The position numbers were made by a program, and so were the translations under genes. Below are positions 38,464 through 46,600 of a stretch of DNA of 52,238 bases, piece by piece (position 1 is the first letter of the stretch; each line of letters begins with the position of its first letter). Below the pieces are notes generated by a model. It saw only the letters and a program-made list of their open reading frames with translations. It did not search any database and was not told the origin of the DNA. The stretch is taken from positions 1-52,238 of the forward strand of contig MWCJ01000016.1 of NCBI GenBank assembly GCA_002069975.1, in the 5' to 3' direction. This DNA is from Bacteroidetes bacterium ADurb.Bin217 (GTDB taxonomy: Bacteria; Bacteroidota; Bacteroidia; Bacteroidales; UBA1715).

Positions 38464-38562
38464 TTTTTTAAATTTTTAAATTTTTAATTTTTAATTTTTT
38501 GATATACTGTGATGGGAAAAGGTATAAGGTTTAGGGTTTACGGTATAGGGTATAGGGGTTAG
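38464..38562. repeat. Right inverted-repeat block beside the HTCC gene
   Basis: A T/A block of TTTTTAA words (38464-38502) followed by a GGTATAAGGTTTAGGGTTTA-type block (38521-38562). It mirrors the block at 34085-34257 in reverse complement. Confidence 0.7.
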
Positions 38563-38585
38563 TAAATACTTCTCATATCTCATAT

Positions 38586-39260
38586 CTAATATCTCATATC
38601 TAATAATTCATTATTTTCAATTTCAAAAAGTTCCATATATCGCAATCCATTGGCAACATATTGAGGATTATGAGTAAGCGGTTTATTGTTTTTGGGATAT
38701 AATCGTCCGGTATTGTGAATATGAAAGGCATCTTTGAATTTACCGCTACGGAGAAGATTACCGTATGACTTTTCTATCCATTGTATTCCCCAATATACGG
38801 CATTTTCGCCTCGAAGATCTTCTATTTTAATATTCATTTCTATACACTTATACCCCATTATTTGAAATGGCCCCCACGATGTGGCTAAATTACGCAAAGC
38901 ATTATCATCGGCATCTTTAAGTAATTGAGGAGTAACATGTTCATATTTTTTTCGTTTCCCTTGTTTAACCTCACGCAAGCGGGTATACACGTGCTTTTCG
39001 AAGCGTTTTGGAAAGTCTTTGCGCCCCGAACATTCTAACATAGCAAGTGCTTTTAAATAGTGTGCCGGCAATTGATTCGTACTGGCATACAAATCTATTT
39101 CTTTTCCGTAATGTATATCTACCTCGTTTTGGTTATACGATTCTATAATTTTAGGCGACTGGGTATATACGATATACATCATCGCAATAGCAAATACGGC
39201 AAGTATACTTATTGTATTTATTGAAAACCAACTCTTTCTATTTCTTTTTTTTGCTGCCAT
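38586..39260 (-). CDS. Membrane-anchored muramidase-like (lysozyme fold) protein
   Basis: 224 residues. A basic N-terminus (AAKKRNRKSW) and one membrane helix (about 14-32) orient the rest to the periplasm. The domain at about 60-205 resembles the N-acetylmuramidase family: ALAMLECSG with the likely catalytic glutamate, FEKHVYTRL, and ATSWGPFQIMGYKC. A role in peptidoglycan remodelling is inferred. Its last few codons fall inside a short ATATCTCAT-type repeat at about 38571-38607, which supplies the stop codon. It is 8 bases downstream of xerD. Confidence 0.72.
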   Translation of the reverse strand: MAAKKRNRKSWFSINTISILAVFAIAMMYIVYTQSPKIIESYNQNEVDIHYGKEIDLYASTNQLPAHYLKALAMLECSGRKDFPKRFEKHVYTRLREVKQGKRKKYEHVTPQLLKDADDNALRNLATSWGPFQIMGYKCIEMNIKIEDLRGENAVYWGIQWIEKSYGNLLRSGKFKDAFHIHNTGRLYPKNNKPLTHNPQYVANGLRYMELFEIENNELLDMRY

Positions 39261-39268
39261 ACTCTATG

Positions 39269-40177
39269 CTATATTTTCATATGAGCTCTTGGATGATACA
39301 TCATAATAGTATCGTGCAAATGTTGTTTATCTAAATGCGTATATATTTCGGTAGTAGTAATAGATTCGTGTCCAAGCATATCTTGCACGGCTCGCAAATC
39401 GGCACCTCCATCTACCAAATGAGTGGCAAAAGAATGGCGGAATGTATGAGGACTAATATTTTTAGTAATTCCTGCAACTTTTGCAATATCTTTAATTATT
39501 GTAAAAATCATTACTCGTGTAATTTTTTTCCCCCTTCTGTTCAAAAATACCACATCTTCGCTCCCCTTTTGAGGAGTCATATGATTTCGTGTAGATTCAA
39601 AATAGTATTGAATTTCTCGCATTGCCTTTACACTAATTGGAACCAAACGTTCTTTATTACCTTTTCCAACAACTTTAATAAACCCTTCGCTAAAAAATAA
39701 ATTACTAATACGCAAATCAACAAGTTCGCTTACACGGAGTCCACAACTGTACAATGTTTCTATAATTGCTTTGTTTCGTTGCCCTTCGGCTTTACTAAAA
39801 TCAATAGATGTAAGCATTGTATCTATTTCTTGAATTGATAAAAAATCGGGTAATTTTTTCCCAATTTTAGGTAAATCTATAAGCTCGGTAGGATCTATTT
39901 CTATTTTTTTTTCGAGCCACAAATACGCGTAAAATGACTTAATACCCGATAGCATGCGTGCTTGCGAACGAACTGCAATACCCATCATATTGAGCCAATA
40001 AATAAAATCGCGAAGTATATCTATGGTAACTTGTATTGGCGAAACCTGCAATTGATGTATAATGGTAAATTCGTGTAATTTGGAAATATCGCGAGTATAC
40101 GCCTCTATACTATTGGGCGACAAAGATTTTTCTAATCGCAAATACAATTCAAATTGCTTTATAGTTTGTTCCCACAT
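39269..40177 (-). CDS. xerD: Tyrosine recombinase XerD
   Basis: 302 residues. A SAM-like N-terminal domain (about 3-90) precedes the catalytic domain, with Arg148 (CGLRVSEL), Lys172 (GKGNKERLVP), His244-x-x-Arg247 (HTFRHSF), His270 (LGHES) and nucleophile Tyr279 (IYTHL). Length and sequence fit housekeeping XerC/XerD, which resolves chromosome dimers at dif. The extra helix that marks integron integrases is not seen between the Arg and His-x-x-Arg boxes. It lies 3 bases after the YfiR-SpoIIE gene. Confidence 0.95.
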   Translation of the reverse strand: MWEQTIKQFELYLRLEKSLSPNSIEAYTRDISKLHEFTIIHQLQVSPIQVTIDILRDFIYWLNMMGIAVRSQARMLSGIKSFYAYLWLEKKIEIDPTELIDLPKIGKKLPDFLSIQEIDTMLTSIDFSKAEGQRNKAIIETLYSCGLRVSELVDLRISNLFFSEGFIKVVGKGNKERLVPISVKAMREIQYYFESTRNHMTPQKGSEDVVFLNRRGKKITRVMIFTIIKDIAKVAGITKNISPHTFRHSFATHLVDGGADLRAVQDMLGHESITTTEIYTHLDKQHLHDTIMMYHPRAHMKI

Positions 40178-40180
40178 ACT

Positions 40181-42013
40181 TTACATTTTTAAACCTATCA
40201 CAATTATATCATCTATTTGCTTAGTGTTGCCTCGCCAAGTTTCTATTGTACGATCCAGAATTTCTTTTTGCGATTCCATAGATTCGTGTTGTATGCTACA
40301 AATAAGTTCTTTAAACTGTTTTGACATAAATTTTCGGTTTTGCGGACCACCAAATTGGTCAACATATCCATCGGAAAACATATATAAACTATCGCCACTT
40401 TGCAACGCGTGCGATGTTATAGAAAATTGCTCATGAGCTTTTTCCGAAAGTCCAACCGGCATTTTATCGGCTTTAATTTCAAGTAATTCACCATTCCGCA
40501 CAATATATAAAGGATTATAAGCCCCTGAATAATCTAATGTCATAGAATCTTTATGAATAACACACAACGCCATGTCCATGCCATCTTTATAGTCTTCGGT
40601 TCGTCCCGATTTATTTAAAGATTCTATAATTTTTTCGCGTAATTCATGCAAAATCATATCACTTTGCGTAATTTGTTTTTCATGTACAATTTCGTGCAAA
40701 AATGTAATTCCCAAAAGGCTCATAAATGCACCGGGTACACCATGTCCGGTACAATCGGCAGCAGTAATTATAATTTTATTCTGAATTTGAGTCATCCAAT
40801 AATAATCTCCACTTACAATATCGCGTGGTTTAAACAATATAAAATGCTCTGAAATAGTTTGCGATATAATTTCTTGCGGCGGCAATATTGCATGTTGAAT
40901 TCTACGGGCATACACTATACTATCGGTAATTTCTTTATTTTGCCACGCAATTTGTTCATTCTGTTTTTTTATCTCTTCGTTTTTCAAATGCAACAATAAA
41001 TTAATCCGTTTGGTTTTGCGGTACAATCGAAATATAAAATACCCTAAAGTTCCAATAACAATTAAAATAATTGCAATTAAATAGATTATACTTTTTTGTG
41101 TTTCTATTTTATTGCTTTGCACATCCAAAGTCTTTTCTTGCGCATGAATTAAGGTTGCTTGTTCTCGTAAAATAGACTGTTGTTGTTTTATATTTTTGTT
41201 GAGCGAAGCCAATTGTAGTTCCTGAATTTCTAATTCACTGCTTCGCGTAGATATTTCAACCATTGTTTTTTGTAATTCAAGCTGTTTTGCACCCACCGCA
41301 TTTGACAACAATAGCAACTCTTTTTTTTGTTGTTCAATAGACAGTTTCAAATTCTGAATAGTTTGTTCTTGCGAACTGATATGCTGTGTTTGTTTCTCAA
41401 TAATTTGAGTTTTCTCAACATTTTCGACTTGTTCTTTTACAAGCAATGCTTCGGTTTTGGCATACAAAGCTTCCCAATCTTCTTTGGTTTTAACAGCATA
41501 CTTTAGTAACAGAGGGTTCACTTTAAGATTGCTTTCTGTCAATTTTTGCTCGTTTATTTCATAATTTCGTTTACCATTTACAACAGTAAAATTTATCATA
41601 GATTTACTAAACGGAAAATTTTCGGTTAACAACAAGGTTTGGTTGTGTACCAACGCGGCATACACAGCTTCGATGCGTATAGAAGAATTATACATCACGA
41701 ACAATACCTGACAAGGCTTTACAGCAGCCAACGATTCATACAATTGAATTTTAATAGGCTTATTGTGAAGGGTTTTAATAGATTCGGCTTGTTGTTGTAA
41801 CCGAAAATACAATAACGAATCAGACGCTACAAGCCCTATAGTAAATGTTTGGAACGAAGCACTTTGCCATGTTACATTTTTAGAAAAACTGAGTATATAC
41901 TCTGCACGTTTTTCGTTGGTAAACAATTGCGTTTCTTGAGCATACGTACATTCGACTAACAATTGGAGAAAAATGTATGCAACAATTAGTTTATATATTT
42001 GCAGAGTCTTCAT
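40181..42013 (-). CDS. YfiR-like sensor protein with SpoIIE phosphatase output
   Basis: 610 residues. A signal peptide (1-25) is followed by a YfiR/DUF4154-like domain (about 28-175, EKRAEYILSFSKNVTW). Then comes a long coiled coil (about 185-300), one membrane helix (about 308-328), a short coiled coil and a C-terminal SpoIIE phosphatase (about 370-610). The phosphatase has GDYYW, AADCTGHGVPGAFMSLLG and YMFSDGYVDQF. It probably transduces a periplasmic signal to a cytoplasmic STAS-type partner. The best promoter match (TATATTTG at 42018-42025) ends only 4 bases from the ATG, implying a nearly leaderless message if it is real. Confidence 0.9.
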   Translation of the reverse strand: MKTLQIYKLIVAYIFLQLLVECTYAQETQLFTNEKRAEYILSFSKNVTWQSASFQTFTIGLVASDSLLYFRLQQQAESIKTLHNKPIKIQLYESLAAVKPCQVLFVMYNSSIRIEAVYAALVHNQTLLLTENFPFSKSMINFTVVNGKRNYEINEQKLTESNLKVNPLLLKYAVKTKEDWEALYAKTEALLVKEQVENVEKTQIIEKQTQHISSQEQTIQNLKLSIEQQKKELLLLSNAVGAKQLELQKTMVEISTRSSELEIQELQLASLNKNIKQQQSILREQATLIHAQEKTLDVQSNKIETQKSIIYLIAIILIVIGTLGYFIFRLYRKTKRINLLLHLKNEEIKKQNEQIAWQNKEITDSIVYARRIQHAILPPQEIISQTISEHFILFKPRDIVSGDYYWMTQIQNKIIITAADCTGHGVPGAFMSLLGITFLHEIVHEKQITQSDMILHELREKIIESLNKSGRTEDYKDGMDMALCVIHKDSMTLDYSGAYNPLYIVRNGELLEIKADKMPVGLSEKAHEQFSITSHALQSGDSLYMFSDGYVDQFGGPQNRKFMSKQFKELICSIQHESMESQKEILDRTIETWRGNTKQIDDIIVIGLKM

Positions 42014-42017
42014 TATT

Positions 42018-42025
42018 CAAATATA
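42018..42025 (-). promoter_or_regulatory. -7 box close to the YfiR-SpoIIE start
   Basis: On minus TATATTTG fits TAnnTTTG and lies 4 bases before the ATG; transcription would begin at or just before the start codon. Confidence 0.4.
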
Positions 42026-42213
42026 CAAAAAAATAAGTATTTCGATATAGAACTATAGATTATAACAGGTATGAATTTGGTTTCTATGTTCTCCATGTAT
42101 ATATTTCATACACAAATATAGTTGAAAATCAGATATTTACCAAATATTTTAATTGCTACTTTACTGATAATCAAATATTTATGCGAAATTTGAAGGTTTT
42201 TAGACAGTTTGAG

Positions 42214-42345
42214 GTTTTACGCTATGGCTTCGTGGCAGAATTCGGGCTTCCTATCCTGTCGGCTAATACCAGACTTGAAAGCGAAAAACTAACTCTAAGG
42301 CTTGTAAACACCCTGCCATGAGGCTTAGTGTGTGTTACCACATGT
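42214..42345 (-). repeat. attC-like imperfect palindrome behind higBA
   Basis: The arms around GCTATGGCTTCGTGGCAG (42221-42238) and CTGCCATGAGGCTTAGTG (42313-42330) pair with a few mismatches. The outer right end reads GTTACCA (42334-42340). It directly follows the higA stop in the direction of transcription. A 26-bp segment (42219-42244) recurs exactly at 52160-52185. The left R'-like end is not clear, so the site may be degenerate. Confidence 0.45.
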
Positions 42346-42354
42346 AAGTTCTAT

Positions 42355-42648
42355 TTATATTTCAATCTGTATTTTTATTTTTCCGCCCAAACCTTTTTCC
42401 ACTATATCATACAAAGTTTTAAGCGTCATATTACTTGCATCATTTTCAATTCGAGAAATAAACGTTCTTTTTTTAGAAATAATTTCTCCTAATTGATTTT
42501 GAGTTATCTTTTTTTTCTCTCTTGCTTCTCTTAGTTGCATACCAATTTTAAAAGATTTAAAATCTCTATCAAGTTCATCTCTTCTTACTGTTCCTTTTTG
42601 TCCGTATACTTCATTTTTTATATCAGACCAAGTATTTACATTTTTCAT
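42355..42648 (-). CDS. higA: HigA-type antitoxin (XRE helix-turn-helix)
   Basis: 97 residues. A helix-turn-helix of the XRE family spans about 33-85 (MQLREAREKKKITQNQLGEIISKKRTFISRIE). It should neutralise the HigB toxin and repress the operon. Its ATG overlaps the toxin stop as ATGA, a 4-base overlap typical of coupled toxin-antitoxin genes in the toxin-first HigBA order. Confidence 0.88.
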   Translation of the reverse strand: MKNVNTWSDIKNEVYGQKGTVRRDELDRDFKSFKIGMQLREAREKKKITQNQLGEIISKKRTFISRIENDASNMTLKTLYDIVEKGLGGKIKIQIEI

Positions 42649-42995
42649 AATTTTTCTTTTTTATCAATAAAATATTGCTCCATCAATAGAATTGCCTTTT
42701 CAATTTCATTTTTTGGCGTTTTTTGTGTTTCCTTTTGAAATCCATTTAAAAGTATTACTAATTTTCCTTCATCAAAAAAACAAAAGACTCTCCAAATATC
42801 AGATCCTAAAGAAATTCTTGTTTCATACAATCCTTTTTCACCTTCAATATGTTTAATAAATTTTTCAGGTATACGTTGTTGATATTCAATTATCTCGATT
42901 ATCTTATATATTTTATTTTGAACTTTTTCAGGCTGAGATAATAAAAATTCTTTAAAATAATCTTTATAAGCTACTACTGTTCTAATTCTTTCAAT
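42645..42995 (-). CDS. higB: HigB-type toxin with apparent ATT start
   Basis: Reading the frame upstream of the canonical TTG at 42830 gives an uninterrupted 116-residue Gp49/HigB protein bounded by TAG-TAA stops. The N-terminus (IERIRTVVAYKDYFKEFL) matches the normal family start, except that the first codon is ATT where relatives have ATG. The body continues with HIEGEKGLYETRISLGSDIW and FFDEGKLVILLNGFQKKTQ-like residues. HigB cleaves mRNA on the ribosome. ATT can start translation rarely, as in infC; a start-codon mutation or sequencing error are the other explanations. No other start codon occurs before residue 56. Confidence 0.7.
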   Translation of the reverse strand: MERIRTVVAYKDYFKEFLLSQPEKVQNKIYKIIEIIEYQQRIPEKFIKHIEGEKGLYETRISLGSDIWRVFCFFDEGKLVILLNGFQKETQKTPKNEIEKAILLMEQYFIDKKEKL

Positions 42996-43018
42996 TTACT
43001 AAAATATTTTATACAAAC

Positions 43019-43034
43019 GTAACTTAAAAGTTAC
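43019..43034. promoter_or_regulatory. Putative HigA operator
   Basis: GTAACTTAAAAGTTAC has perfect 7-bp arms around a 2-base centre, 23 bases upstream of the higB ATT. This is where a HigA dimer would be expected to bind for autorepression. Confidence 0.5.
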
Positions 43035-43061
43035 TTAAATGCAAATTTTTTGTAGATTTTC

Positions 43062-43328
43062 TTATATGCGGTAATGTGGAATGTGTTGCAATTGAAAATG
43101 ATTTGTCTTCCCCGCTAAACCAAGCATTGCTCCGGACACTTCTCTCAATGATGAACACTTTGCAAATGAGCAAAACAACATACTTATAAGATGGTCTTTT
43201 GTTGTGAACTTCTTTACATATCTATCAGAATTGCAAGTTTTTGCTGAGGATTTAATAAATTTTGTGTCAATTAAAGAAATGAGCTGTCCGAAAACAGAAG
43301 TACCAAAAAAATGTGTAGATTTGTCCAT
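43062..43328 (-). pseudogene. Truncated IS4-family transposase (DUF4372 N-terminus)
   Basis: 88 residues matching the N-terminal region of IS4-type transposases common in Bacteroidota: STHFFGTSVFGQLISLI, DRYVKKFTTKDHLISMLFC and REVSGAMLGLAGKTNHFQL. The frame ends at HIPHYRI*, where full-length relatives continue for some 300 more residues with the DDE catalytic domain. No catalytic residues remain. It marks an old insertion-deletion between higBA and the tetR operon. Confidence 0.82.
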
Positions 43329-43360
43329 AGTAGAATAGATTTTAGCGAACCAAATCTACT

Positions 43361-43398
43361 AAAAAAAGAGAAAGGAAGAATAACATCTTCCTTCTCTT
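43361..43398 (-). terminator. Hairpin upstream of the transposase remnant
   Basis: The stem AGAGAAAGGAAGA/TCTTCCTTCTCT (one bulge) has a 6-nt loop. On the minus strand it runs into seven Ts. It would stop minus-strand readthrough entering the IS remnant, or it may belong to the IS end. Confidence 0.65.
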
Positions 43399-43438
43399 AA
43401 ATTTTTATCGGACAACAATGAATTTTTTTAGTAAATAA

Positions 43439-43471
43439 TTTGCATGTATTACAATTATATATTTATATTTG
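43439..43471 (+). promoter_or_regulatory. Promoter of the tetR-efflux operon
   Basis: TTTG (43439-43442) and TATATTTG (43464-43471) are separated by 21 bases, a Bacteroidota-type promoter 38 bases before the tetR ATG. Confidence 0.65.
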
Positions 43472-43480
43472 CCGAATAAA

Positions 43481-43494
43481 TGAATGATTATTCA
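43481..43494. promoter_or_regulatory. Putative TetR operator
   Basis: TGAATGATTATTCA, with 5-bp arms and a 4-base centre, lies between the -7 box and the tetR ATG over the expected transcription start, a typical place for self-repression. Confidence 0.5.
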
Positions 43495-43508
43495 CTCAAA
43501 TATACAAT

Positions 43509-44090
43509 ATGGCACGAATAATAGATGAAACAAAGCTCGAAAGAATAAAACTTGCAGCAATTGAATTGATAGTAAGTAATGGTTATGGAGGAGCTTCTAT
43601 ATCAAAAATAGCTAAAATGGCAGGAGTTGCCGAAGGATATTTATATCGACATTATCCGAGCAAACAAGAATTAGTAAAAGATTTGTTGCGTAGCAATTTG
43701 AATCAGATAGTTGAAACACTTGAACAATCTCAAAAAGAAAGTGAGGAACTAACAAAAATTTTTGAAATCGTAATTCGATTGTTTTTTAATTTTGCTAAGA
43801 CAGAGCCGCATAGAATAAAATTTTTATTTGCCTTAATGAATGATTATAATTTTGTGATAGATGAAGAAATAAAATCTAAAATTATATATCAATGTATAGC
43901 CATTAAAAAAATAGGCTTGGCTCATAATCAATTAGATCCACAAATTAGTGAAGAAGATATTTACTTATTTGGGGTTTCATATCCAATAGTATTTATAAAT
44001 CATAGAATTAAAAATTATTTTGATACTTCGGAATTAGATGAAGATGCAATACAAAAGGTATTGCGAATTGTAATAAAAGCTCTTTTTTAA
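43509..44090 (+). CDS. TetR/AcrR-family transcriptional regulator
   Basis: 193 residues. The N-terminal helix-turn-helix (about 10-56: ASISKIAKMAGVAEGYLYRHYPSKQELV) is followed by a helical ligand-binding domain. It lies first in an operon with TolC, HlyD and two ABC-2 permeases. It probably represses the operon until a toxic compound binds; the compound is unknown. A palindrome in front of the gene is a candidate binding site. Confidence 0.92.
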   Translation: MARIIDETKLERIKLAAIELIVSNGYGGASISKIAKMAGVAEGYLYRHYPSKQELVKDLLRSNLNQIVETLEQSQKESEELTKIFEIVIRLFFNFAKTEPHRIKFLFALMNDYNFVIDEEIKSKIIYQCIAIKKIGLAHNQLDPQISEEDIYLFGVSYPIVFINHRIKNYFDTSELDEDAIQKVLRIVIKALF

Positions 44091-44105
44091 AAAAGAATAA
44101 TAAAA

Positions 44106-45596
44106 ATGCAGGGTATGAAAAAGGTAAAATATGCATTAATAGTTGGAGGAATAGTTGGTTTTTCTATGCCTCTTTTTAGTCAAAATACTAATATTTTAAC
44201 ATTTGATGAAGCATATCAAATTTCGTTAAAAAATAACCATAGCTTAAAACAAGCTCAAGCGGTACTTGATGAAAAAACTCAACTTGAAAAAGCACAAAAA
44301 GGCTTGTATATGCCAAAAATAGGAGTTTCGGCAAATTATGTGGCAATGTCTGACAATATTACCATGGATTTAAATCCGGTAAAAGATGCTATAACACCGA
44401 TTTATGGAGCCTTAGGAAATTTTGGAGATTTTTCGGGTGTGCCCACAGGCAATCCACTTATGCCTTATTTGAATGATGAAATGTCGACAGCAGCTATTCG
44501 TAAACAGTTGCTCGATGGTCAAGCTCAATTAGAAGCTGCCAATTGGGAACAAGTAATACAAGAAAAACAATTCGGAACAGTAGATGTAACATTTCAATGG
44601 GTTTTGTTTGCAGGTGGTAAAGTAAGAGCTGCCAATAAAGTTTCGCAGCTACAGCAAGATGAATCTGAGTTTTATGTAAAACAAAAAGAAGGGGAATTAC
44701 TCTGTAATCTAGTTCAGCAATATTATGGATTGTGTTTGGCTCAAGAAGTTACAAAAGTGCGTAAAGATGTGTTAGATGCAATGATTCAACATGTATCAGA
44801 TGCTCGAAAATTAGTAGAACAAGGGCAAATTTCAGATGCCGAATTGTTACATGTACAAATATATCAAGCTGAAGCTGAAAGAGAATTCTCTAAAGCGGTT
44901 TATACTGAAAATCTTATTAAATCTGCTCTTGCAAATCTTTTAGCCGATAAAAATTATACTACGTTATCTACTGTTAATTCGTTATTTGTATTGGATTCTA
45001 TTCAACCTTTAGAATACTTTATTCAATTAGCTGACGAAAAAAATCCAATGTTAGCTCAAATAAAATTGAAATACGAACAAGCATATAAAGGATATTCAGT
45101 TGAACGTGCCAATTATTTACCATCACTTGCTGCAATGGGCACCTATAATGTTGCAAATGTAGATTTGTCGCCTTTAGTTCCCGATTGGATGGTAGGTGTA
45201 GGTTTGTCGTGGACAATTTTTGACGGATCAGCCCGTAGCCATAAAGTTCAATCTGCAAAATTAAAAACTGTTCAGGTTGATGAATATTATAATGATGCTT
45301 TAGCTAATATAAATTTGATGATTCAAAAAACATATAATGAATTAGCTATAAATAAAGATCAATTAAAAAGTTTAGTAGTATCTGAAAACTTTGCTAAAGA
45401 ATATGTGAGAATTCAAGAAAAGGCTTTTGATGAAGGTATTATAAATTCAACAGACTTATTAGATGCGAGATTAAATTATGCAAAACAAACAATAGATGAA
45501 TTACATGCTATGTATGAATATGATGTTAATTTAGCTATATTATTGCATTATACTGGAATTGCCAATCAATTTTTAAATTATAAACAAAATAAATAA
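44106..45596 (+). CDS. TolC-family outer-membrane efflux protein
   Basis: 496 residues with a signal peptide (KYALIVGGIVGFSMPLFSQ). The TolC architecture of two outer-membrane-factor repeats is visible (LTFDEAYQISLKNNHSLKQA near residue 30; IQLADEKNPMLAQIK near 305), with long coiled-coil helices between. The start at 44106 gives MQGMKK; the internal ATG at 44115 is equally possible. It forms the outer channel for the HlyD and ABC-2 partners encoded next. Confidence 0.92.
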   Translation: MQGMKKVKYALIVGGIVGFSMPLFSQNTNILTFDEAYQISLKNNHSLKQAQAVLDEKTQLEKAQKGLYMPKIGVSANYVAMSDNITMDLNPVKDAITPIYGALGNFGDFSGVPTGNPLMPYLNDEMSTAAIRKQLLDGQAQLEAANWEQVIQEKQFGTVDVTFQWVLFAGGKVRAANKVSQLQQDESEFYVKQKEGELLCNLVQQYYGLCLAQEVTKVRKDVLDAMIQHVSDARKLVEQGQISDAELLHVQIYQAEAEREFSKAVYTENLIKSALANLLADKNYTTLSTVNSLFVLDSIQPLEYFIQLADEKNPMLAQIKLKYEQAYKGYSVERANYLPSLAAMGTYNVANVDLSPLVPDWMVGVGLSWTIFDGSARSHKVQSAKLKTVQVDEYYNDALANINLMIQKTYNELAINKDQLKSLVVSENFAKEYVRIQEKAFDEGIINSTDLLDARLNYAKQTIDELHAMYEYDVNLAILLHYTGIANQFLNYKQNK

Positions 45597-45602
45597 AATG
45601 GT

Positions 45603-46592
45603 ATGAAAAAGAATGGAATGCTATTTACGGGCTTGGGAATAGTAATACTTTTAGCAAGTATTATATATACAGTTATTGTTATTAATAAACCAAAAACTCC
45701 TGAAATTCAAGGAGAGGTTGAAGCAAAACAAATTAGAATTTCTTCTAAATTAATCGGAAGAATAGATACTTTATTAATTCATCGTGGTGATGTAATAACA
45801 AAAGGACAATTATTGTACACAATTAATAGTCCGGAAGTACAGGCAAAGTTTATGCAAGCAAAAGCTGCATTAACCGGAGCAAAAGCTCAAAGTCAAAAAG
45901 CTCAGGCAGGAGCTCAAATTGAAGATATACAAGCGGCATATAATACGTTTTTAAAAGCAGATGCAGCTTCTAATTTAGCCGAAAAAACATTTAAACGAGT
46001 TTCTAATTTATATCATGACGGTGTGGTACCAAAACAAAAATACGATGAAGCCGAAACACAATATACAATAGCAAAAGAAACAGCAAGTGCTGCAAAAGCA
46101 CAATGGATAAAAGCTAAAAATGGAGCTCGAGTAGAAGATAAAAATGCAGCAGGAGCTTTAGTATCGAATGCCGAAGGAATTATTAGTGAAGTAGAAAGCT
46201 ATATGGACGAAACAAAAATTTTCGCGCCGATTAATGGCGAAATTGCCAATATTTTAGCTGAACAAGGAGAATTAATTCCGGCAGGATATCCGGTAGTTAC
46301 AATTGTAGATTTAACAGATACTTGGGTTGTATTTAATATTCGTGAAGATATATTAGGGAATTTTCCTAAAGGGAAAAAAATAATGGCAACTGTACCTGCA
46401 TTGGATAACAAAAATATTGAATTACAAATAAGTTATATTAATGTAATGGGCAATTTTGCAACATGGAATGCCACTAAAACATCGGGTGATTTTGATATGA
46501 AAACGTTTGAAGTTCATGCAGTACCTACAAAACAAATTATTGGTTTGCGTCCGGGAATGAGTGTGTTGGTTGACGAAAATTCCATTAAATAA
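45603..46592 (+). CDS. HlyD-family membrane fusion protein
   Basis: 329 residues. One N-terminal membrane helix (about 7-27) is followed by a biotinyl-lipoyl half (IRISSKLIGRIDTLLIHRGD), a coiled-coil hairpin (about 75-195) and the second lipoyl half (TKIFAPINGEIANILAEQGEL). A beta-barrel domain ends the protein. It resembles YbhG/EmrA-type periplasmic adaptors and bridges the permeases to TolC. Confidence 0.93.
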   Translation: MKKNGMLFTGLGIVILLASIIYTVIVINKPKTPEIQGEVEAKQIRISSKLIGRIDTLLIHRGDVITKGQLLYTINSPEVQAKFMQAKAALTGAKAQSQKAQAGAQIEDIQAAYNTFLKADAASNLAEKTFKRVSNLYHDGVVPKQKYDEAETQYTIAKETASAAKAQWIKAKNGARVEDKNAAGALVSNAEGIISEVESYMDETKIFAPINGEIANILAEQGELIPAGYPVVTIVDLTDTWVVFNIREDILGNFPKGKKIMATVPALDNKNIELQISYINVMGNFATWNATKTSGDFDMKTFEVHAVPTKQIIGLRPGMSVLVDENSIK

Positions 46593-46600
46593 TTAATTGT

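Larger units (their letters stand above)
42014..42354. other. Intergenic region with attC-like palindrome
   Basis: No gene. The left half (42014-42200) is AT-rich and holds the promoter region of the YfiR-SpoIIE gene. The right half (42214-42345) is a GC-richer imperfect palindrome annotated separately. Confidence 0.6.

Noticed and set aside
39269..40177. Tyrosine recombinase considered as the integrase for the cassettes
   Set aside because: It has the length and motifs of housekeeping XerD, sits among core genes 10 kb away, and shows no extra helix of the integron integrase type.
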